Shown one piece after another: positions 56,961 through 64,000 of a stretch of 64,000 nt of DNA; the first letter of the stretch is position 1, and each line of letters begins with the position of its first letter. Source of the stretch: Pseudomonas frederiksbergensis (GTDB lineage Bacteria; Pseudomonadota; Gammaproteobacteria; Pseudomonadales; Pseudomonadaceae); NCBI RefSeq assembly GCF_003732705.1, contig NZ_MOBR01000040.1, positions 1 through 64,000 on the forward strand. The letters are read 5' to 3'. Made by a program: the position numbers and the translations under genes. Below the pieces are notes generated by a model. That model saw nothing but the letters and a program-made list of their open reading frames with translations. It was not told the origin of the DNA and ran no database searches.

Positions 56961-57914
56961 CTACTTGGTAACCAGCTCTACCGGAGTTTCGATCACGCCG
57001 TTGGGACCGCTGTCGACTTTCTCGCCCTTGATGATTTTCAGCGCAGTCTCGATACCGAACACGGCTTGCTTGGCGGCAAACTGGTCAGCGGTGGCCAGGA
57101 CACGGCCATCCTTGAGCATTGGCTTGATGGCGTTGATGTTGTCGTAGCCGACCACTTGCACTTTGCCAGCCTTGCCCGCGGCGCGGACGGCGGATACAGC
57201 GCCGAGGGCCATGTTGTCGTTACCGGCCAGCAGGGCTTTGATTTCCGGATATTCGCTGAGCATTGCGGCGGCGACTTTGTTACCACCGTCCATTTCCCAC
57301 TGACCGGATTGCAATGAAACAACCTTGATATTGGCCGCTTCCATCGCATCCTTGAAGCCTGCGGTGCGGGCCTGAGCGTTGGTGGTGGTGGACACACCCT
57401 CGATGATGCCGACTTCGTCACCGGCCTTCAGTTGCTTGGCCAAATACTCGCCCACCAGACGCGCGCCTTTGCGGTTGTCCGGGCCTACGAACGGTATGGT
57501 GATGTTTTTGCTTTTGACGATATCAGGGTCAAGTTGGTTATCGATGTTGATCACTGTGATTTTGGCATCGACAGCTTTCTTGAGTACCGGAACCATGGCT
57601 TTGGAGTCAGCCGGGGCAATGACCAATGCATCGACTTTTTGTACGATCATCTGTTCGACGATACGAATCTGATTAGCCGTGTCCGTTTCGTCCTTGATGC
57701 CGTTGGAGATCAGGTCGAAATCGGCGGTGTGGTCTTTCTGATAAGCCTTGGCGCCGTCTTCCATGGTCAGGAAGAATTCGTTGGCCAGGGATTTCATGAC
57801 CAGGGCGACTTTAGGTTTTTCAGTGTCGGCGAAAGCCGAAGAGAGGGGCAAAGCAGCGGATGCGGCAGCCAGCATAGCGACAGCGAGAAGACGTCCAGCG
57901 AATGGCAGCTTCAT
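56961..57914 (-). CDS. rbsB: Ribose-binding periplasmic protein
   Basis: A 317-residue type I substrate-binding protein with a signal peptide (LLAVAMLAAASAALPLSSAFA). The mature part has the sugar-binding segments NIDNQLDPD and LAGNDNMALGAVSAVRAAGK. It delivers ribose to RbsCA. It is the first gene of the operon, so it sits next to the operator. Confidence 0.92.
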   Translation of the reverse strand: MKLPFAGRLLAVAMLAAASAALPLSSAFADTEKPKVALVMKSLANEFFLTMEDGAKAYQKDHTADFDLISNGIKDETDTANQIRIVEQMIVQKVDALVIAPADSKAMVPVLKKAVDAKITVINIDNQLDPDIVKSKNITIPFVGPDNRKGARLVGEYLAKQLKAGDEVGIIEGVSTTTNAQARTAGFKDAMEAANIKVVSLQSGQWEMDGGNKVAAAMLSEYPEIKALLAGNDNMALGAVSAVRAAGKAGKVQVVGYDNINAIKPMLKDGRVLATADQFAAKQAVFGIETALKIIKGEKVDSGPNGVIETPVELVTK

Positions 57915-58008
57915 GGGTTCACTCCGATCTTATGATTATTGTGAGCAACGCTTGCGCTGGCGTAGGCTACAGGGCGTCCGTCGATGGAACGAGCCTTCGA
58001 GGACGCCG

Positions 58009-58022
58009 CGCAAACGTTTGCG
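58009..58022 (-). promoter_or_regulatory. LacI-type operator upstream of rbsB
   Basis: cgcaaacgtttgcg is a perfect 14-base palindrome, about 95 bases before rbsB, with the usual central CG step of LacI/GalR operators. A weaker related half-site (gcaacgcttgcg) is at 57944-57955. RbsR is the natural ligand. Confidence 0.75.
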
Positions 58023-58100
58023 TAGACCGAACTATGCGAACCCTGCCGAGATTTGTCAACGAGCAGAATCGACCATTTTGTACACGGGCTGGCAAAAGCC

Positions 58101-58553
58101 TCAGGCCGTGGTATTGACTACCGAGCCGGTGCTTGCTCCCTTGGACAATTCCTTGACCAGCGCGGCGGACACTTCCAGCAAGGCGCCGTTAGTCTGGGCG
58201 ATCTGTCCTTGAATCGCCATCAGCGCGGCAGCCTTGATTTCCGGTGTCGGATAAGAAGCCGCTTGAGCTGCGGCCAATTGCTGTTGTTGCTCGCGCAGTT
58301 GCTGTTGCAGCTCCTGCATACGCTTGAGCAGCGTTTTCACCGCCACGCTCTGGTTGCTGGGTGCGGCTGGCGCTTCGGTGCTTTTATCCAACCCCACCGG
58401 ACCGGTCTTGACCACCTTGCCATCGTCTTCTTTAGTGCCCAGCGCCTTGTCTGCCTCGGCCTGCGCGGCATCGCTCAGCGCGCGAATCGTCGCAGCGGAT
58501 TTACCGCCAATGGTGACGCCCGCCGCATTAGGAAGACCGACTGATAACGACAT
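58101..58553 (-). CDS. FlxA-like family protein
   Basis: A 150-residue helical protein with a Gln-rich coiled coil (LLKRMQELQQQLREQQQQLA at about 75-94). The N-terminal part is flexible. Its layout resembles the FlxA-like family, which is sigma-F/flagella-associated in E. coli. A role here is not established. The start at 58553 is the only reasonable one. It lies next to the rbs promoter, in the same orientation as rbsB. Confidence 0.55.
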   Translation of the reverse strand: MSLSVGLPNAAGVTIGGKSAATIRALSDAAQAEADKALGTKEDDGKVVKTGPVGLDKSTEAPAAPSNQSVAVKTLLKRMQELQQQLREQQQQLAAAQAASYPTPEIKAAALMAIQGQIAQTNGALLEVSAALVKELSKGASTGSVVNTTA

Positions 58554-58796
58554 GTGAACTCCTGAAAAAAAGATTCCTTTGAAGAGCCATCGACCAGTGC
58601 AGGATTTTCTTTAGCACTGATTCAGATTTCGGCAAGGTCACTAATTCAACAAGGATCGTAGGTCTTTTCGGAGAACCGAACGCAAATACCCAACGTATTC
58701 GGAAACCCGGACAACAGGTTGTGTAACTTCATTGCAGCCGACATAAATACTGATATAAATCATCAGCTTAAAGTTTTCTCTCGTTCAAAGTATGGC
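58554..58796. other. Divergent region upstream of the asparaginase gene
   Basis: No gene. It carries an AT-rich segment (aaatactgatataaatcat) that could bind activators or IHF. The sigma-54-like promoter follows at 58797. Confidence 0.4.
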
Positions 58797-58812
58797 TGGT
58801 ACAGATCCTGCT
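58797..58812 (+). promoter_or_regulatory. Sigma-54 (-24/-12) type promoter of ansB
   Basis: tggtacagatcctgct keeps GG and GC at the exact -24/-12 spacing and the TGG-N-AC and TGCT cores. It starts 103 bases before the ansB ATG. An earlier study of P. fluorescens ansB, as I recall, described sigma-54 control with induction by acidic amino acids. Confidence 0.55.
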
Positions 58813-58863
58813 CTTTCTTGTGCACCCCAGGCGTTCAGATCGGCCGGGGGCGTATCTAGATGA

Positions 58864-59988
<1,125 letters not shown>

Positions 59989-59997
59989 TCCGCCCTC

Positions 59998-60019
59998 GCC
60001 CGACCGGCTCCGGTCGGGC
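59998..60019 (+). terminator. Hairpin downstream of ansB
   Basis: gcccgaccgg and ccggtcgggc form a perfect ten-pair stem with a two-base loop, ten bases after the ansB stop. There is no T-run, so it may stabilise the transcript end or act with Rho. Confidence 0.6.
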
Positions 60020-60194
60020 ACCGCTTGCGCCACTTGTCCGTTATGGGCGGGTGGCGTTTCCTACAAAAAGACTCCAGCCGTCTTACACCAAACGGAAAAA
60101 AGAGCTGTCAGAGGATTTTCTTGAATTTTAAGCAGTTGCGAAAATGCTTACAGTTAAATACTGTATGCCCGTACAGCTTAATAAGGATAATTCC

Positions 60195-60434
60195 GTGGCC
60201 ACTACCGCTGCCTCTCCTGGCTCCTTTGAACGCATGGGTTTGCGCGTTCAAAAAATCATCAATTCCCCTACCGCACAAAAATCCAAAGCAGCACTGATTT
60301 TCCGCCTGCCGGACGAACCGGTGGACGAATGGGAACAGCTGCTCGAAGAAATCGACGAGAACGATAACGTCACCCTCGCCTACCGCGACGATGGCGGCGT
60401 GCAGATTTTCTGGGTTGTGCCGAAGGAAGATTGA
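60195..60434 (+). CDS. Conserved hypothetical protein, GTG start
   Basis: A 79-residue soluble acidic protein, from GTG 60195 preceded by aagga. An in-frame ATG at 60144 has no such site. It contains KIINSPTAQKSKAALIFRLP and ends FWVVPKED. It overlaps nothing but lies four bases from endA, so both may be co-translated. Function unknown. Confidence 0.6.
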   Translation: MATTAASPGSFERMGLRVQKIINSPTAQKSKAALIFRLPDEPVDEWEQLLEEIDENDNVTLAYRDDGGVQIFWVVPKED

Positions 60435-60438
60435 GTCA

Positions 60439-61128
60439 ATGAGTGTCCGTTGGTTTGCTTTACTGTTTCTCTTCATTGCCATGGGCGCCCAGGCTGGCGC
60501 CCCACGTACCTTCAACGAAGCCAAGAAAGTCGCCTGGAAGCTCTACGCCCCGCAATCCACCGAGTTTTATTGCGGCTGCAAATACACCGGCAACAAGGTC
60601 GACCTCGCTGCCTGCGGTTATGTGCCACGCAAAAGCGCCAAGCGTGCCGCCCGCATTGAGTGGGAACACATCGTCCCGGCCTGGCAGATCGGCCATCAAC
60701 GGCAGTGCTGGCAAACAGGCGGACGCAAGAACTGCACGCGCTACGACCCGACTTATCAAAAAGCCGAGGCTGATCTGCACAACCTGGTGCCGAGCATTGG
60801 TGAGGTGAACGGTGATCGCAGCAACTTCAGTTTTGGCTGGCTGCCGGTGCAATCGGGTCAATACGGTTCGTGCCTGACCCAGGTCGACTTCAAGGCCAAG
60901 AAGGTCATGCCCCGCCCGTCGATTCGCGGGATGATCGCCCGGACCTATTTCTACATGAGCAAGCAGTACGGATTGAAGCTGTCCAGACAGGATCGCCAAC
61001 TGTATGAAGCCTGGAACAAGACTTATCCGGTGCAAACCTGGGAGCGCCAGCGCAACCAGAGCGTGGCGTGTGTGATGGGGCGCGGCAACGAGTTTGTCGG
61101 CCCGGTGGACATGAAAGCCTGCGGCTGA
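60439..61128 (+). CDS. endA: Endonuclease I (EndA/NucM family)
   Basis: A 229-residue secreted or periplasmic nuclease with a signal peptide (ALLFLFIAMGAQA). The catalytic motif RIEWEHIVPAW (His) and Mg-binding segment LHNLVPSIGEVNGDRSNFSF are conserved, plus several cysteines (CGCKY). It cuts double-stranded DNA nonspecifically, giving nutrients or protecting from foreign DNA. The ATG at 60439 is four bases after the previous gene. Confidence 0.9.
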   Translation: MSVRWFALLFLFIAMGAQAGAPRTFNEAKKVAWKLYAPQSTEFYCGCKYTGNKVDLAACGYVPRKSAKRAARIEWEHIVPAWQIGHQRQCWQTGGRKNCTRYDPTYQKAEADLHNLVPSIGEVNGDRSNFSFGWLPVQSGQYGSCLTQVDFKAKKVMPRPSIRGMIARTYFYMSKQYGLKLSRQDRQLYEAWNKTYPVQTWERQRNQSVACVMGRGNEFVGPVDMKACG

Positions 61129-61143
61129 ACAACCGCTGAAAAC

Positions 61144-61187
61144 ACAAAGGCCTTGGGCATTAAAACCCGAGGCCTTTGTTTGTTTTT
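61144..61187. terminator. Bidirectional terminator between endA and the SIP gene
   Basis: acaaaggcctTggg and cccGaggcctttgt form a 14-position stem with one G-T pair and an eight-base loop, followed by a T-rich tail. It serves both convergent genes. Confidence 0.8.
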
Positions 61188-62088
61188 AACCGCCGACTTT
61201 GTTGTAGCGCCAGTAGCCCATCAGGTTGAGCGACTCCCGTGGAATGCCGCGCTCCTTGATCAGGTACTTGCGCAGGCTCATCACTGCGACCGTCTCACCA
61301 GCGATCCAGCCGTAGAAACCATCGCTGGCTGACTCGGAGGTTTCCCAGAGGATCTCTTCGTCGACGTTTACTTCCGCCAGTTCCACCAATTCGGATGCCT
61401 TCGAAGCGTATAACGGCAGGTTCGCCCGCTGGACCGCTTCGACCATCAGCGATCCTGCGCTGGCGTGGTCGCGAATCAGCCATTCAACTGAAAGCCCCGG
61501 CCAATCGGGTACCGGCAAGGCATCTTCCCGGCTGTCGACTTCAAAAAAAGCCTGGGTCACCGGCGGCTCATCCATGGCCGCCAGCTCATCGAGAATGCCG
61601 AGCGCTGCGGGCAACGCCGTTCCATCAGCGACCAGCAACAATTGCTTGAGCGCTTGCGGCGGCTTCCATTCAAAACCGCCTGCATCCTGCGCCGTGAAGT
61701 GCCGATCCGGCGCCCGGATCTGGATCGATTCGCCCGGCACCGCACGAATGGCCCAACGGGAGGCCGGCCCTGTTTCACCGTGCAACACAAAGTCGATGTC
61801 GACTTCGCCCTGCTCGGCGCGCAAATGGCGGATGGTGTAAGTGCGCATCGCAGGGCGCTGGACGACCGGCATTGAACGATAGCGGGCGAGCCAGTCATCC
61901 TCATGGGCAAGCCTGGCGGGTGATCCATCCTCGGCGGGAAAGAACAGTTTCACCCGTTGATCCGGCGCCCAGGTGGCCATCTCGGTGACCATCGGCCCGG
62001 CCAGGGTGACGCGCATCATATGCGGGCTCAAGGTCTGCTTGCGCCGCAACACGGCATCGAACATTTTGTAAGGATTGGCGGAGGCCAT
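61186..62088 (-). CDS. Siderophore-interacting protein, NAD(P)H-dependent ferric reductase
   Basis: A 300-residue ferredoxin-reductase-type flavoprotein of the ViuB/YqjH (SIP) family. It has the flavin-binding RTYTIRHLR segment, the substrate-binding DGTALPAAL region, and the SIP C-terminus GESVAVMSLRKYLIKERGIP-like stretch. It reduces ferric siderophores in the cytoplasm to release iron. It is probably a Fur target, but no clear Fur box was seen. Confidence 0.85.
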   Translation of the reverse strand: MASANPYKMFDAVLRRKQTLSPHMMRVTLAGPMVTEMATWAPDQRVKLFFPAEDGSPARLAHEDDWLARYRSMPVVQRPAMRTYTIRHLRAEQGEVDIDFVLHGETGPASRWAIRAVPGESIQIRAPDRHFTAQDAGGFEWKPPQALKQLLLVADGTALPAALGILDELAAMDEPPVTQAFFEVDSREDALPVPDWPGLSVEWLIRDHASAGSLMVEAVQRANLPLYASKASELVELAEVNVDEEILWETSESASDGFYGWIAGETVAVMSLRKYLIKERGIPRESLNLMGYWRYNKVGG

Positions 62089-62192
62089 GGGGGGAACTCC
62101 TTCTGGGAATCGACAGTGACTACGTATAAATACGAGTCAGCGCAGACACCCTTTAGGATTCCCCGCTGAACGGCGCCTGAACCGTTGCGTGA

Positions 62193-62570
62193 TTACTGAG
62201 CCGCCGGACGCTCGATGATCAGCGATTCGATGTTCATCTTTTTCGCCCGGTTCAGCGCTGCGTTCAAGTCAGCCTGCCTGGCTTCGGCCTCGGCTTTGGA
62301 AGCGAACGGCCCGAGCAGGATCCGGTCCTTGCCGTTTTCCCGGACCACGTTGGAAACGAAGCTATGCTCGATCAACCAGCCGCTCAAATCGCTGACTGCC
62401 TGGGTTGTTTCGCCGCGCACTTCGAGATCCCATTGCGGACCCGTTGCAACAGCGGGCGCTGTTGCCGGTGCGGAAACAGTCGCAGCAGGCGTCTTTTGAG
62501 CGCTCGCATCCTTCCCTTCACCACATCCTGCCAACGCCAATACTGCGATTACCAAGGCCATTTTGCGCAC
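62193..62570 (-). CDS. SPOR-domain lipoprotein
   Basis: A 125-residue lipoprotein with LAGC lipobox (ALAGC). A short Ala/Thr/Pro linker is followed by a SPOR domain at about residues 48-120 (DLEVRGETTQAVSDLSGWLI..DRILLGPFASKAEAEARQADL in part). SPOR domains bind denuded peptidoglycan at division sites. Function inferred from the domain. Confidence 0.8.
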   Translation of the reverse strand: MRKMALVIAVLALAGCGEGKDASAQKTPAATVSAPATAPAVATGPQWDLEVRGETTQAVSDLSGWLIEHSFVSNVVRENGKDRILLGPFASKAEAEARQADLNAALNRAKKMNIESLIIERPAAQ

Positions 62571-62818
62571 AACGCTTCCCTCTGAATGCTGAAAGCGCGA
62601 ATTTTACCATTCATGAATACTTCCCGAGTGCCGCAAAATGGGCTTAAAACAACGAGAATGATGGATGCGGCCTCTGTATAGTTACGCCTTGGGAATTAAT
62701 GCAGCATCTGCGCGTCAGAAAGAGGCACCCAAACCGTGAGACTTCGCACTAATCTATAACTACACCGACCTCTGCACTGTCTGAATCAGGTGCCCTACAC
62801 GCAATCAAGGAGAAGACC

Positions 62819-63010
62819 ATGCTGATACTCACCCGCAAAGTCGGTGAAAGCATAAACATCGGTGATGACATCACTATTACCATTCTGGGCGTTAGCGGCC
62901 AGCAAGTCAGGATCGGCATCAACGCCCCGAAGGACGTCGCCGTGCATCGCGAAGAAATCTATCAGCGCATTCAGGCTGGGCTGACCGCTCCAGACAAGCC
63001 ACAACCCTGA
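62819..63010 (+). CDS. rsmE: RsmE/CsrA-family RNA-binding regulator
   Basis: A 63-residue CsrA-type post-transcriptional regulator. The RNA-binding core is [18 protein letters not shown] and [12 protein letters not shown]. The variant [14 protein letters not shown] and C-terminal tail LTAPDKPQP fit RsmE rather than the housekeeping RsmA. It binds ANGGA motifs in leader RNAs and is titrated by RsmX/Y/Z in the Gac system. The leader contains gga motifs, including aaggagaag at the ribosome site, consistent with autoregulation. Confidence 0.92.
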
Positions 63011-63192
63011 ATCCTGCTGCAGTCAGTAGCCAGCCCGTTCGCTTCAGCGCAATGGCTGGCTAAAGATTCATGCTCGGTATTTCGCTGAGCACCCGCCTTT
63101 CCCTTCCCCCGTTACATGAAGCCGATACTACCGGCTTCGGCCAAGCCCTGGCTGTCAGACCATTCGCTTTAACCCCGACGAATACATCACCG

Positions 63193-63648
63193 CTATCCGA
63201 AGGCCACTCCGCGCGCCATGCCCGTCGCCGCAATCACCATCAGCATCATCAACAGCGCTTCAATATGGCTGATTCGTGCAAACAACTTCGCCCGGCCCAG
63301 ATCAACCGAAGCGCCGCGCCCCAAGGCAATCCGCCACTTGATCAAGGTGATCATCGGCGCCAGCTCCAGCAGCAGAATGATCACGAACAACGTCATCTTC
63401 AGATGAAACAGCGGCTGATGAAGGTAATAGTCGGTGCCTTTTTCGTACCCGCCGAAAGCGCGCATCAGACCGGTGATCAGCAAAATCCCCGCAGAAATCC
63501 CCCACACGTTATCGGCGACCAGCACGCTTCGGACCTGCGCCGTGCCTGCGGCCAAGCGGCTTAATGCTGTGCCCCGAGTCAGCACGCCCCAAAGACCCAT
63601 GGCAAACGCCAAGAGATGGATCGCCGCAAGAAACCAGTGAAACAGCAT
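63193..63648 (-). CDS. DUF2214-family membrane protein
   Basis: A 151-residue protein with four predicted membrane helices (FLAAIHLLAFAMGLWGVLT; SAGILLITGLM; LKMTLFVIILLLEL; EALLMMLMVIAATG). It matches the DUF2214/CopD-like small membrane protein type. The function is not known. The ATG at 63648 is far from other genes on either side, so it is monocistronic. Confidence 0.75.
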   Translation of the reverse strand: MLFHWFLAAIHLLAFAMGLWGVLTRGTALSRLAAGTAQVRSVLVADNVWGISAGILLITGLMRAFGGYEKGTDYYLHQPLFHLKMTLFVIILLLELAPMITLIKWRIALGRGASVDLGRAKLFARISHIEALLMMLMVIAATGMARGVAFG

Positions 63649-63862
63649 AGGAACGCTCCTGACAGGGAAATGGAAAAGGGCTTGTCAGTAGTAGTCCAAA
63701 ACCTGGAAATCTGCCCGCCATTAAACCTCTGCCGCACCGTAACGCATTACAGCTTTGTCATTGAGTTGTCAGCGTAGGTCGCACCCTCAATTCATACAGT
63801 GTCGTCGTCAGCCACCCAACCGGGCGGCTCGCCTTCCACTGATGAAGAAAAGGGTCGACACC

Positions 63863-64000
63863 ATGAAACCAATGAACAAACTTTGCCTGATCGCCGCCAG
63901 CCTGTTGATGCTCGGCACCGGCTCCGCGATGGCCGCCAATATTGCGCCGGTGAAGGCCGACAACGTTGTGCTGGTGCACGGTTCCTGGGCTGATGGTTCG
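63863..64000 (+). CDS. Alpha/beta hydrolase with signal peptide, cut by the window end
   Basis: A frame opens at ATG 63863 with a signal peptide (LCLIAASLLMLGTGSAMA). The first strand follows, VVLVHGSWADGS, the oxyanion loop of alpha/beta hydrolases. The remaining sequence lies outside the window, so the nucleophile is not seen. It is probably exported. Confidence 0.7.
   Translation, partial: MKPMNKLCLIAASLLMLGTGSAMAANIAPVKADNVVLVHGSWADGS

Overview
The window looks like a Pseudomonas chromosome of the fluorescens group. The signs are the gene order thrS-infC-rpmI-rplT-pheS-pheT-ihfA-merR-type-tRNA-Pro, an RsmE-type CsrA paralogue, an MvaT-type nucleoid protein, a DUF1652 protein and a complete rbs operon. 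This assignment rests on recognising proteins and gene order, not on any database search.

There are two halves. Positions 1-41,040 are accessory. They begin with stress and redox genes: a cupin protein, a CIO/bd-type quinol oxidase (cioAB), a hemerythrin behind a sigma-54-like promoter, a zinc alcohol dehydrogenase, a haloacetate-dehalogenase-like hydrolase, a DUF421/CinA operon, a YdeP-like molybdopterin oxidoreductase, an iron-permease-like protein, SDR enzymes and mvaT. A decayed toxin-antitoxin segment follows (19.3-20.9 kb). Next come a dimethylformamidase-like enzyme with its transporter, a second MFS exporter with an AraC regulator, an SDR/EamA pair and several LysR regulators. At 29.4-33.1 kb lies a small aromatic-acid locus: a PnbB-like (DUF4863) protein overlapping a second chorismate lyase, facing an HD hydrolase, a PnbA-like nitroreductase and a LysR regulator. 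The half ends with small Pseudomonas-type proteins, an orphan histidine kinase and a beta-carbonic anhydrase. At least five genes in this half are broken: a thiamine-pyrophosphate enzyme, a carboxymuconolactone-decarboxylase-like gene, its cupin neighbour, a ParD antitoxin and a DUF2188 gene.

Positions 41,043-64,000 are core-like. tRNA-Pro(GGG) marks the border and its 3' end faces the accessory half. Then come the translation/IHF cluster, cspA, the ribose operon rbsBACRKD ending in a periplasmic nucleoside hydrolase, the periplasmic glutaminase-asparaginase behind a sigma-54-like promoter, endonuclease I, a siderophore-interacting reductase, an SPOR lipoprotein, rsmE and a DUF2214 membrane protein. 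An alpha/beta hydrolase runs off the right end.

The ribose operon looks like a working nucleoside-scavenging unit. The exported hydrolase could release ribose in the periplasm, RbsBAC import it, RbsD/RbsK convert and phosphorylate it, and RbsR probably act at a perfect palindrome upstream of rbsB. The most novel candidate is the PnbB-like/chorismate-lyase pair near 30 kb.
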